A DNA stretch of 64,000 nt from Chitinimonas_A lacunae (lineage in GTDB: Bacteria; Pseudomonadota; Gammaproteobacteria; Burkholderiales; Chitinimonadaceae): NCBI RefSeq assembly GCF_042650885.1, contig NZ_JBHSBU010000001.1, positions 3,038,001 to 3,102,000 on the forward strand, read 5' to 3'. This document shows, one piece after another, positions 51,570 through 59,972 of this stretch (position 1 is its first letter; every line of letters starts with the position of its first letter). The translations under genes and the position numbers were made by a program. The notes beneath the pieces were generated by a model that did not search any database, was not told the DNA's origin, and was given only the letters and a program-made list of their open reading frames with translations.

Positions 51570-52750
51570 ACCGACTCGAATCCGCCGATCAGGAAAGACT
51601 GCGCCGCTGGCGCCTGGTGCTGGGCGGCCCGGCCGACGGCGAAGGCAGCGGCCGCTGCGAGCTCAATGGCGACGACCTGGCGATGGACCGGGCGCTCACG
51701 GCGCTGTACGACCAGACCCGCGCCGAAGCCCAACGCCGTGGCGGCCTTGGCAGTTCGGCGCCAGCGGTGTCGCGCTGGCTCGGCGATATCCGCAAGTATT
51801 TCCCCAGCAGCGTGGTCAAGGTGATGCAACAGGATGCGCTGGAAAAGCTCGATCTGCGCCGCATGCTGCTCGAACCCGAAATGATGGAGGCGGTGACGCC
51901 CGACGTGCATCTGGCCGCCACCCTGATCTCGCTGGCCGATGTGATGCCGGCCCAGGTCAAGGAAACCGCCCGGGTGGTGGTGGGCAAGGTGCTGGCCGAG
52001 CTGGAGCGTCGGCTGGCCGAGCCTCTGCGCAGTGCGATCACGGGCAGCCTCAACCGCGCCGTGCGCAACCAGCGGCCGCGCCATAGCGAGATCGACTGGA
52101 ACCGCACCATCCGCGCCAATCTGAAGCACTATCAGCCGAACTACCGCACCGTGGTGCCTGAGCGGCTGATCGGCTACGGCCGCAAGCGTTCGAGCCTGCG
52201 CGATGTGGTGCTGTGTATCGACCAGTCGGGTTCGATGGCCAGTTCGGTGGTCTACGCCAGCGTGTTTGGCGCGGTGCTCGCCTCGCTCAAGTCGATCTCG
52301 ACCAAGCTCGTGCTGTTCGATACCGCCATCGTCGACCTGAGCGACCAGCTCGACGACCCGGTCGATGTGCTGTTCGGCGTGCGGCTGGGTGGCGGCACCG
52401 ATATCAATCTGGCGCTGGGCTACTGCCAGAGCCTGGTACGGCGCCCCGACGATACGGTGCTGATCCTGATTTCCGACCTGTACGAAGGTGGCAACGAAAG
52501 GGAAATGCTGCAACGCGCCGCCGCGCTGGTCCACAGCGGGGTCCAGGTCATCTCGCTGCTGGCACTCAGCGACGACGGCCGCCCGGCCTACGACCACAAT
52601 ATGGCGCGCCAGTACGCCAATCTGGGCATCCCCACCTTCGCCTGCACCCCCGACCTGTTTCCTGATCTGATGGCCGCTGCGCTACAGCGGCAGGATCTGG
52701 CGCAATGGGCCGGCGAGCATGAGATTGCGCTGGCAGCGCGGGCAGGATAG
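51566..52750 (+). CDS. VWA-domain protein (YehP-like)
   Basis: A protein of 394 aa. The C-terminal von Willebrand A domain carries the metal-ion site DQSGSMAS (around residue 218) and the later threonine/aspartate elements in GGGTDINLALG and LISDLYEGG. The N-terminal half is helical. VWA proteins pair with MoxR ATPases, here YehL/YehP-like. It is the last gene of the cassette, followed by a terminator. Interaction with the ATPase is inferred from known pairs. Confidence 0.9.
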   Translation: MNRLESADQERLRRWRLVLGGPADGEGSGRCELNGDDLAMDRALTALYDQTRAEAQRRGGLGSSAPAVSRWLGDIRKYFPSSVVKVMQQDALEKLDLRRMLLEPEMMEAVTPDVHLAATLISLADVMPAQVKETARVVVGKVLAELERRLAEPLRSAITGSLNRAVRNQRPRHSEIDWNRTIRANLKHYQPNYRTVVPERLIGYGRKRSSLRDVVLCIDQSGSMASSVVYASVFGAVLASLKSISTKLVLFDTAIVDLSDQLDDPVDVLFGVRLGGGTDINLALGYCQSLVRRPDDTVLILISDLYEGGNEREMLQRAAALVHSGVQVISLLALSDDGRPAYDHNMARQYANLGIPTFACTPDLFPDLMAAALQRQDLAQWAGEHEIALAARAG

Positions 52751-52759
52751 GAACAAAAG

Positions 52760-52790
52760 ACAGGGAGCAACCAACGCTGCTCCCTGTTTC
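52760..52790 (+). terminator. Intrinsic terminator after the VWA gene
   Basis: ACAGGGAGCA and TGCTCCCTGT form a perfect 10-bp stem with an 8-base loop, followed by TTTC. It is located 9 bases past the stop. Confidence 0.8.
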
Positions 52791-52839
52791 TTGCCAGTGG
52801 CTCCAGCAGGAACTGAGCAGGCTGACCATCTCGACGCAG

Positions 52840-52987
52840 TAGAAATGGAGGGGAGGATATGCCGTTCAAACAGGGTCAGCAGATCAAGCCACTTGTAAGG
52901 AGCGCCCTTCAGACATCCATAGTAGAAGTTGTAACCATCCATATAGATACGGATACGAAGCCCAATCGCTAGCTGCTGCTCTGCCAT
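52840..52987 (-). pseudogene. Truncated NYN-domain (PIN-like nuclease) gene, N-terminal fragment
   Basis: An ATG with a strong AGGAGGAG ribosome binding site starts IRIYMDGYNFYYGCLKGAP...WLDLLTLFERHIL, the N-terminal strand, metal-binding Asp and first helix of NYN/LabA-like ribonuclease domains. After about 49 codons the similarity ends, and the frame runs on into sequence that is antisense to the VWA terminator. The rest of the domain is absent, so it cannot be active. The intact start and ribosome binding site suggest recent truncation by a rearrangement. Confidence 0.72.
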
Positions 52988-53004
52988 TTCTCCTCCTGCA
53001 AATG

Positions 53005-53030
53005 AAAAAACCGGCTTGCGCCGGCTTTTT
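53005..53030. terminator. GC hairpin flanked by A- and T-runs
   Basis: CCGGC and GCCGG form a 5-bp stem with a TTGC loop, preceded by six A and followed by CTTTTT. It could terminate in either direction, and lies just upstream of the NYN fragment's ribosome binding site. Confidence 0.5.
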
Positions 53031-53255
53031 CCCCCAGCACCCGGATGGTCAAGCCACACCGGAACGCTGGGTTAGTTGTGAGGCGGGATCATCCTGCAAA
53101 ACGCCTCGATGTTCGATTTTCCGAACATTTCTGACCAAGGCAAGTGGCAAAGCCTAAGGGTCCACTGACGCGAAATCAGATCGGGCGCCTTGCGCTCCAG
53201 AGCAGGCGATCCACCTGCCGGTTACACTACCGGTTTTGCGGTCCTCTACTTTCCT

Positions 53256-53951
53256 ATGGATGCCAACTCCCGCCCGATCAGCAGCGCCCAGACCGGTCCG
53301 CACGAGAAGCTGCTGGCGCTGGTCGAGCGTCATGCGCGTCATCCGTTCCAGCGTCCGATCGCCGACTACAACCGGGTGGCGTTCGAGCAGGCGATGGTGG
53401 CCTGGGGAGGGCGGCAGCCGCTGGTGCTCGATGCCGGCTGTGGTGTCGGCCGCTCCACCATCCGGCTGGCCCATCGGCATCGTGATTGTTTCGTGCTGGG
53501 CGTGGACCAGTCGGCCGACCGGCTGGGTCGGGGCAAGGATGACGAGGCGCCCGCCGACAACTACGCGCTGGTGCGGGCCGATCTGGTCGATTTCTGGCGG
53601 CTGCTGCGACAACACGGCGTCACCTTGGCCCATCACTATCTGCTCTATCCCAATCCCTGGCCCAAGATCGGCCAGTTGAGCCGGCGCTGGCAGGGTCATC
53701 CGGTGCTGCCCGAGCTGCTGGCGCTGGGAGGCCGGCTCGAGTGCCGCAGCAACTGGCGCCTCTATGTCGAGGAACTTGCCTTGGCGGTCGGCCATCTCAC
53801 CGGCTGCGCGATGGCGGTCGAGCGCTGCGACGCCGGCGAGGCGCTGACGCCGTTCGAGCGCAAGTACCGCGATTCGGGCCAGACGCTGTGGCGCGGGGTC
53901 GCCGATCTAGCAAGCGCTCGGCGTGTTGATGCGGGAAAGCCACACTCCTGA
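53256..53951 (+). CDS. TrmB-like tRNA (guanine-N7) methyltransferase-family protein
   Basis: A protein of 231 aa, class I SAM-dependent methyltransferase. SAM loop VLDAGCGVGRST, an acidic VLGVDQSADR, and the TrmB-type motif YPNPWPKIGQ near the substrate site are visible. It is more divergent than canonical TrmB (which has PDPWPKKRH), so it may be a paralogue with a different target. The ATG at 53256 starts the conserved region; an upstream frame is not supported. hemC follows after 67 bases. Confidence 0.8.
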   Translation: MDANSRPISSAQTGPHEKLLALVERHARHPFQRPIADYNRVAFEQAMVAWGGRQPLVLDAGCGVGRSTIRLAHRHRDCFVLGVDQSADRLGRGKDDEAPADNYALVRADLVDFWRLLRQHGVTLAHHYLLYPNPWPKIGQLSRRWQGHPVLPELLALGGRLECRSNWRLYVEELALAVGHLTGCAMAVERCDAGEALTPFERKYRDSGQTLWRGVADLASARRVDAGKPHS

Positions 53952-54018
53952 CAGCAGGGTCGGCCGGGCCGACCGTGCTAGAATTCAGCCCACCTTCTCT
54001 GGAAGCGAGATATTCGAC

Positions 54019-54978
54019 GTGTCAACGCCTGTCCCACCCTCCCGACTGGTTATCGCCACCCGCGAGTCGCCGCTCGCACTGTGGCAGGCACGCCACATCG
54101 CTGCCCGGCTCGAAGCGCTCTATCCGGGCCTGCGCACCGAACTGCTTGGCATGACCACCCAGGGCGACCGCATCGTCGAAGTCACCCTCAATAAGATCGG
54201 CGGCAAGGGTCTGTTCGTCAAAGAACTCGAAAACGCCCTGGCCGATGGCCGCGCCGATCTGGCCGTCCACTCGATGAAAGACGTGCCGATGCGCCTGCCC
54301 GCAGGCTTTGCCATCGCCGCCATCACCGAACGCGACGATCCGCGCGACGCCTTTATCAGCAACGATTACCCCGATCTCGATTCCCTGCCCGACGGTGCCA
54401 TCGTCGGCACCTCCAGCCTGCGCCGCGAAGCGCAGTTGCGGGCCGCCTACCCCCATCTCGAGGTGCGCCCGCTGCGTGGTCTGGTCGGCACACGGCTAGC
54501 GAAGCTCGATGCCGGCCAATACCAGGCTATTGTGTTGGCGGCAGCCGGTCTGCGCCGGCTTGGGCTGGCCGACCGTATCCGCCAGTACCTCAGCCCGGCG
54601 CAGAGCCTGCCGGCACCGGGTCAGGGCGCGCTCGGCATCGAGATCCGCGCCGATCGCAGCGATCTGGCTGCGCTGCTCGCGCCGCTCAATCATGCCGAAA
54701 GCGCTGATCGGGTCATTGCCGAACGGGCGATGAGCCTGCGGCTTGATGGCTCGTGCGAAACCCCGCTCGGCGCCTATGCCGAGGTGGTCGATAAGGACTT
54801 CCTGCGTCTGCGCGGCTTTGTCGCCAGTCGCGATGGCAGCCGGATGCTGGTGGCCGAAGCCAACGGCAGCCGCGCCGCCGCCGCCGGCCTTGGCCGTCAG
54901 GTGGCCGAGTTGCTGCTGACCGAAGGAGCACGGCCCTTGCTCCAACAACACGAACAACAAGCCCCACCGACCGAGTGA
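54019..54978 (+). CDS. hemC: Hydroxymethylbilane synthase
   Basis: A protein of 319 aa with GTG start (STPVPPSRLVIATRESPLALWQA). Condenses four porphobilinogen molecules using a dipyrromethane cofactor. Motifs LVIATRESPLALWQA, GKGLFVKELE and HSMKDVP are intact, and the cofactor-binding Cys lies in DGSCETPLGAY (about residue 246). Choosing GTG at 54019 places the family N-terminus correctly; earlier ATGs lie in another region. hemD follows with a 5-base gap. First gene of a tetrapyrrole cluster. Confidence 0.95.
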   Translation: MSTPVPPSRLVIATRESPLALWQARHIAARLEALYPGLRTELLGMTTQGDRIVEVTLNKIGGKGLFVKELENALADGRADLAVHSMKDVPMRLPAGFAIAAITERDDPRDAFISNDYPDLDSLPDGAIVGTSSLRREAQLRAAYPHLEVRPLRGLVGTRLAKLDAGQYQAIVLAAAGLRRLGLADRIRQYLSPAQSLPAPGQGALGIEIRADRSDLAALLAPLNHAESADRVIAERAMSLRLDGSCETPLGAYAEVVDKDFLRLRGFVASRDGSRMLVAEANGSRAAAAGLGRQVAELLLTEGARPLLQQHEQQAPPTE

Positions 54979-54983
54979 CGTCC

Positions 54984-56885
54984 ATGACCGCCCGCCCGCT
55001 CGCCGATCGCCGCATTCTTGTCACCCGCCCGGCCCAGCAGGCGGACCGGCTGGCCGCGTTATTGCGCGAAGCCGGCGCCCAGCCTTTGCTCGCGCCGATG
55101 ATCACCATCGCCGACACCAGCAAGCCAGAAACGCTCGATGAGGTGCTGCGCCGGCTCGACGACTACGACCTTGCCGTGTTTGTCAGCCCGTCGGCGCTCG
55201 ACCGGGTCATGGCACGCCGGCCGGCCTGGCCGGCCCGCCTGCCCGCGGCGGTGGTCGGTCCCACCTCGGCCGAACGGGCTCGGGAGCTCGGTATCGATGA
55301 AGTCATCGTTCCCAGCACCAGCTACGACAGCGAAGGATTGCTGGCCGAACCGGCACTGGCCGAGATGCACGGCCAGCGCGTGGTGCTGTTCCGTGGCAAC
55401 GGTGGCCGCGAACTGCTGGCCGACACGCTCGCCGAGCGCGGCGCCAGCGTCGATATCGTCGAAGCCTACCGCCGCCTGCCGCCCACCCTGAGCCAGGCCG
55501 AGCTGCGCCATCTGCTCGAGGCCGGTTGCGATGCCGTGACGGTCAGCTCAAGCGAGGCGCTCGACAATCTGTTCAATCTGGCAGGCGAAGAACTGGCGCC
55601 TTTGCTGCGGCAGCAGTGTTTCCTGGTGTCGCACCCGCGCATCGGCGAAACCGCCCGCCGCCACGGTGTCACCCGCGTATTGCCCACCGCTGCCGGCGAC
55701 GCCGGGCTGGTCGCCACCCTGATCGAGATCCTCGGCCATAACGGCTCGTCGATCGACTCCCGCTCCCCGGCCTCTGCGCCCGCTGCCGAATTCCAGGCTC
55801 ATCCGGACGAACCACAGGCCGCGCGTGCCCCGCAGCGTATTCCCTCTCTCAGCGGAGACGAACCGGCAGCCGAGCCGGCTACTCGCGCCGTCCGTCCCGG
55901 CCGCAGCGTCGGCGGTCGGCGGATGCTGGCCTGGACGGCGCTGACTTCGCTATTGGCCGTCACCAGTGCCGTCGCGATCAGCGAATGGCGGCTTGATCAG
56001 TTGCGGCGCGAGCTGACCCAACAGCACCAGGCGCAGCAGACCGCTGCTGCCGAACGGGCCCAGCGCGATGCCGACCATCTGCGCCAGCTCGAAGGCCGCA
56101 TCAACCAGGTCGAGCAGCGTGGCGGCGAAACGGGCGCCCGGATTGCCGCGCTGGAGAACCTCTACGGCTCGCTCGCCGGCGACCGTGACGCCACCTTGCT
56201 GTCCGATGCCGAACAGACTCTGTCGCTGGCCGCCCAGCAGCTCCAGCTCACCGGCAATGTCGGCGCGGCACTGACGGCGCTCTACCGGCTCGACGAGCGG
56301 CTGGCCGGCATCGACCAGCCACAATTTGCCGCGCTGCGCCGCGCCCTGGCACGCGATATCGAACAATTGCGCCGCCTGCCCTACGTCGATCTGGTCGGTC
56401 TGGCCACCAAGCTCGATACCCTGGCCGCCTCGGTCGACCGCTGGCCGCTGGTGGTCGATGCCCGCGCCACCGAACAGGCCGGCAGCGAGCCCAGCCAGGG
56501 CGGCAACTGGTTTACCCGCCTGATGCGCGAAGTGGGGGCAGCCCTGGGGGCATTTGTGGAAATCCGCCGGGTCGACCACCCCGACCCCGTGCTGTTGGCG
56601 CCCGAGCAAAGCCTTTATCTGCGCGAACACGTCAAATTGCGTCTGCTCAACGCCCGACTGGCGCTGCTCCAGCGTGACGAGCCGACCTATCGCCAGGATC
56701 TGGCCGCCGCCGAAGCCGTGATGCGCCAGCGCTTCGATACCCAGGCCAAACCGATGCAAGCGGCACTGAAGACCTTGCAGGAACTCAAGGCCGCCCCGGC
56801 CTCGCTGGAACTGCCAAGTCTGGCGGAAAGCGTGACCGCAGCGCGTGATGCGCGACTCAAAAGCGATCGAGGGGAAATGCCATGA
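54984..56885 (+). CDS. hemDX: HemD-HemX fusion: uroporphyrinogen-III synthase and membrane domain
   Basis: A protein of 633 aa. The N-terminal 255 residues are uroporphyrinogen-III synthase (RPLADRRILVTRPAQQADRL, VTVSSSEALDNLF), which closes the linear hydroxymethylbilane. After a low-complexity linker rich in Pro/Ala/Ser, a TM helix (LAWTALTSLLAVTSAVAI, about residue 315) leads into a HemX-type coiled-coil periplasmic domain. Fusion of these two genes is known in beta- and gammaproteobacteria. The start at 54984 (ATG) is chosen; a GTG at 54975 overlaps the hemC stop. Confidence 0.9.
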   Translation: MTARPLADRRILVTRPAQQADRLAALLREAGAQPLLAPMITIADTSKPETLDEVLRRLDDYDLAVFVSPSALDRVMARRPAWPARLPAAVVGPTSAERARELGIDEVIVPSTSYDSEGLLAEPALAEMHGQRVVLFRGNGGRELLADTLAERGASVDIVEAYRRLPPTLSQAELRHLLEAGCDAVTVSSSEALDNLFNLAGEELAPLLRQQCFLVSHPRIGETARRHGVTRVLPTAAGDAGLVATLIEILGHNGSSIDSRSPASAPAAEFQAHPDEPQAARAPQRIPSLSGDEPAAEPATRAVRPGRSVGGRRMLAWTALTSLLAVTSAVAISEWRLDQLRRELTQQHQAQQTAAAERAQRDADHLRQLEGRINQVEQRGGETGARIAALENLYGSLAGDRDATLLSDAEQTLSLAAQQLQLTGNVGAALTALYRLDERLAGIDQPQFAALRRALARDIEQLRRLPYVDLVGLATKLDTLAASVDRWPLVVDARATEQAGSEPSQGGNWFTRLMREVGAALGAFVEIRRVDHPDPVLLAPEQSLYLREHVKLRLLNARLALLQRDEPTYRQDLAAAEAVMRQRFDTQAKPMQAALKTLQELKAAPASLELPSLAESVTAARDARLKSDRGEMP

Positions 56886-58099
56886 GATGGCTGCTATGGC
56901 TGATGGGCCTGTTTGCCCTGGCAGTCGGCATCAGTCTGATTGCCCGGCTCGACACGGGCTATGCCCTGCTGTTCCTGCCGCCTTACCAGCTCTATCTGTC
57001 GCTCAACGCCTTTGTGCTGCTGTTTGTGTTTCTGGTGCTGGGCGGTTACGGACTGGCGCGGCTGTACGACTGGGTGGTGCAGATGCCACTGACGGTCAAA
57101 CGCTTCCGTGCCGAGCGGCGGGCGTCGCAGGCACGGCGCTTCCGGCTCGAAGCGCTCACTGCCTGGCTCGAAGGCCGCTATCACCGGGCCGAGCGGGCCA
57201 TCGCCCGGGCCCGTGAGGTCGAGGATGATGCCCCGACCCGTGCCGTCGATGCACTGATCGGCGCCCGTACCGCCCATCTGTACCGCGATTTCGTGCGGCG
57301 CGACCGCTATCTCGAAGAAGTCCGCCAGTCCAACGCCGGCCGCTCGCTGGCGCTGGCCATGGTCGAGGCCGAATGCCTCAACGAGCAGTACCGCCACCGC
57401 GAGGCACTCGAAGCGCTGCAACACGCGCTCGATATCTCGCCCAAGCTGACCGCCGCGCTCAAGCTCGAACTGCGTCTGCGCCAACAGGAACAGAACCCCG
57501 CCCGGGTGCTGGAACTGGCCGACCAGCTCGAAAAAGGCGATGGCATCGATCCGGTCCAGGCTGCCCGGATCCGGGTGCAGGCCCGCTTGCAGCAGCTGGC
57601 GATGGAACCGATGGAAAAGCGCGAGCTGGAACGCTGGTGGCAGGGGCTGTCCAATGCCGAGCGGCTGCATCCGCGTCTTGCCGCTGCCACGGCCCGCGAA
57701 TTCGTGCGGCATCGCCAGGATGAAATGGCCGAACGGATTCTGGTCAATGCGCTGGAACACCAATGGGACAACGGCCCGGTCGAGGTCTTCGGCCAGATTG
57801 GACGGCTCGGCGGCAGCGAACACGGCGCGGTGCGCCGACTCGGTCGGGCCGAGCAGTGGCTGCAACATCGTCCCAACGATCATGTGCTGCTGCTGGCGCT
57901 GGGCCGCCTATGTTTCGACGCCCAGCTCTGGGGTAAGGCCCGCACTTATCTCGAAGCCAGTCTGGCCGTACAGGAAAGCCCGATTGCCCATGCTGAGCTG
58001 GGCCAACTGCTCGAACAACTGGGCGAGCACGACACCGCCAACGCCCATTACCGGCAAAGTCTGGGCCTTGCCCTCGATGCCCTGGAGCAACGTGGATGA
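56882..58099 (+). CDS. hemY: HemY-type heme biosynthesis membrane protein
   Basis: A protein of 405 aa. Two N-terminal TM helices (LMGLFALAVGISLIARL and LNAFVLLFVFLVLGGYGL), then a TPR-like helical domain (AERAIARAREVEDDAP and later repeats), as in proteobacterial HemY (HemY_N). Its exact role in heme synthesis is unsettled; it sits in the inner membrane near the pathway enzymes. Overlaps hemDX by 4 bases. Confidence 0.92.
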   Translation: MRWLLWLMGLFALAVGISLIARLDTGYALLFLPPYQLYLSLNAFVLLFVFLVLGGYGLARLYDWVVQMPLTVKRFRAERRASQARRFRLEALTAWLEGRYHRAERAIARAREVEDDAPTRAVDALIGARTAHLYRDFVRRDRYLEEVRQSNAGRSLALAMVEAECLNEQYRHREALEALQHALDISPKLTAALKLELRLRQQEQNPARVLELADQLEKGDGIDPVQAARIRVQARLQQLAMEPMEKRELERWWQGLSNAERLHPRLAAATAREFVRHRQDEMAERILVNALEHQWDNGPVEVFGQIGRLGGSEHGAVRRLGRAEQWLQHRPNDHVLLLALGRLCFDAQLWGKARTYLEASLAVQESPIAHAELGQLLEQLGEHDTANAHYRQSLGLALDALEQRG

Positions 58100-58524
58100 C
58101 CGTTAGCCTCGCCGCCCTGCATATTCTCGGTGCCATGGTGATGCTGGCCTGTCTGGTGGTCGAGCATCTGGCCCTCAGCGCCCCGCTCGACCAGCCGGCC
58201 CGCCGCCGTCTGGCACGGATCGACGCGATCTACGGCCTGACTGCCGCCATCCAGCTCGCCACCGGTATCGGTCGGCTGTTTGTGGAAAAAGGCACGGCCT
58301 ACTATCTGGCCAACCCGGTGTTCCACGCCAAGATGGGACTGTTTGTGCTGGTCGGGCTGGCGTCGATCTATCCGACCGTGCGCATTCTGTCCTGGCGCCG
58401 ACCGGAACGGGTGATTGCCCCGCTGGAGCTGCGCCGCGTCATCATGGTGGTGCGCTTCGAGCTGCTGGCGCTGTTGCTGCTGCCTTTCCTGGCCAGCGCC
58501 ATGGCGCGCGGAGTGGGTATCTAG
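58096..58524 (+). CDS. DUF2214 family membrane protein
   Basis: A protein of 142 aa with four TM helices (LAALHILGAMVMLACLVVEHL, IYGLTAAIQLATGIGRL, FHAKMGLFVLVGLASI, LLALLLLPFLASAMARG). It overlaps hemY by 4 bases, so it is the last gene of the hem operon. Conserved His residues (HILGA, EHLAL, FHAKMG) in the membrane could bind heme or metal, which fits its neighbours, but this is inference from position. Confidence 0.82.
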   Translation: MTVSLAALHILGAMVMLACLVVEHLALSAPLDQPARRRLARIDAIYGLTAAIQLATGIGRLFVEKGTAYYLANPVFHAKMGLFVLVGLASIYPTVRILSWRRPERVIAPLELRRVIMVVRFELLALLLLPFLASAMARGVGI

Positions 58525-59120
58525 CGCAAGCGGCCTTCAGGGGCTGAGGCGCAATAAACGCCAATGCCCGCTTTCCAGCCTGTCCACAAGCCTCGCTGCC
58601 GATGCGGGCCAGCGGCCTGTCGCTCGGCCTCAGACCCGCTGACGCCGGCTTGTCCGGAAATCCGCCAGCTGCGCTGGCCGAGTCCGCAGAAGAAGTGAAA
58701 AAGAAAATTTTAGGAAAACTTCCTACAAGATCTGGCAAGGCAAATAAACATAAATAATCTTTATATAACCTACCCTGCCTCACCTTGAATACGGCGTCCG
58801 GCCAGGCTCGCCGCTTGACTCAAACCAGAGCCCATCAGCCGCCAAGCTGTCCGCCTCCTCTTCGACGCGAACAGCAAGCCGGGCGCCTTACGCCACGTTG
58901 CGGTCAGACGGGTGTGCGAGCTTTACCGCTGTTGCCACCGAGGATCGGAACCAGCCTCTCCCGCTGATCTCTAGCCCTTCCCCAGCGGCAGTTGTGCCCC
59001 AGTCTTCCGGATAGCAAGACGTCCCAGCCGGCTCGGGACACAGGTTCTTAGCCGAATCGGAATTTGTTCTGCCTGTCGTCCACCCGCGGCGCAGCGATCG
59101 CCGCTTCTATAGGAAACCCT
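58525..59120. other. Intergenic region, no gene seen
   Basis: About 600 bases between the hem operon and the isochorismatase gene. A 100-base AT-rich stretch (58690-58790) probably carries a promoter. A hairpin GCGGCG/CGCCGC (59086-59104) lies directly before the ribosome binding site (AGGAAA) of the next gene. No coding sequence was recognised. Confidence 0.5.
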
Positions 59121-59681
59121 ATGTCCACCGTTTTGCTGGTAGTCGATATGCAACACGGCGCCTTCGATGGCGTCCGCTGTCCGACCATTGCCCATGCCGA
59201 GCGTCTGCTTGCCCGTCATGCCGAGCTGATCGCTGCCGCCCGTGCCGCCGCCATGCCGGTGGTGTTCGTGCAGCACTGCGACGACGAATCGGGCAGCCCG
59301 TTCGAGACCGATACGCCGCATGGCCTGATCCATCCGATGCTGGCGCCCAACCCCGGCGAGGCGATGGTGCGCAAACGCGAAAGCGACGCCTTCGACAACA
59401 CCGAGCTGGCCGCCACGCTGACGCGGCTCGCGGCCGATACCCTGGTGATCTGTGGCCTACAGAGCGAATACTGCGTGACGGCCACCACCGAGGCGGCGCT
59501 CGAGCGCCAGTTCCGGGTGCTGCTGGTCGGTGACGGTCATGGCACCTGGCCTGGCGAGGAGCAGAGCGCCGACGCCATCTCGGCCGAGGTCAACCGGAAA
59601 CTGGCCGCCCGGGGTGCGCAGGTCCGCAGTAGCAGTGAGCTGACCGCTTCCTGGCGTGAAGCGGCCGCTCAGGCGGTCTGA
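59121..59681 (+). CDS. Isochorismatase-family cysteine hydrolase
   Basis: A protein of 186 aa. The catalytic triad of the family is visible: Asp9 (LLVVDMQ), Lys85 (MVRKRESDAF) and Cys118 (GLQSEYCVTATT). Such enzymes hydrolyse amides or vinyl ethers (nicotinamidase, N-carbamoyl or ureidoacrylate types); the substrate is unknown. It stands alone with its own hairpin-preceded start. Confidence 0.9.
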   Translation: MSTVLLVVDMQHGAFDGVRCPTIAHAERLLARHAELIAAARAAAMPVVFVQHCDDESGSPFETDTPHGLIHPMLAPNPGEAMVRKRESDAFDNTELAATLTRLAADTLVICGLQSEYCVTATTEAALERQFRVLLVGDGHGTWPGEEQSADAISAEVNRKLAARGAQVRSSSELTASWREAAAQAV

Positions 59682-59852
59682 GTCGGATTTCGTGCCATCG
59701 GGCGTCCACGACGCCTTGACCCTCCAGGCGGCTGCCAGGCGGACACTCGGTGTCTGCGGAAAGCGCCGTCCACAGGGCAACCGCTGCGACGGACAGGCTT
59801 GCAGCCTTTGACGCGGTGTCCCGTGAAGATCGACCTACGCCACACCATGGAG

Positions 59853-59887
59853 AACGGCGCTGCCGGGCAATTGCCCGCAGCGCCGTT
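59853..59887. terminator. Long hairpin between converging genes
   Basis: AACGGCGCTGC-C-GGGC and GCCC-GCAGCGCCGTT form a 15-bp stem with one bulged C and an AATT loop. It lies between the isochorismatase gene (+) and phaC (-). No clear U-run follows, so it is a bidirectional terminator or a REP-like palindrome. Confidence 0.55.
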
Positions 59888-59972
59888 GTTGATTCAGCAT
59901 CAATAATTGCTTTTTTATTAAAAAGCGCAACACATCTTGCAGATGTTTTGCGCATTATTTTAATAACCGATC

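Larger units (their letters stand above)
52751..53255. other. Intergenic region with terminators and a gene remnant
   Basis: Holds the terminator of the VWA gene (52760-52790), a truncated NYN-domain gene on the minus strand (52840-52987), another hairpin at 53005-53030, and about 200 bases before the trmB-like gene with nothing else recognised. Confidence 0.6.
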
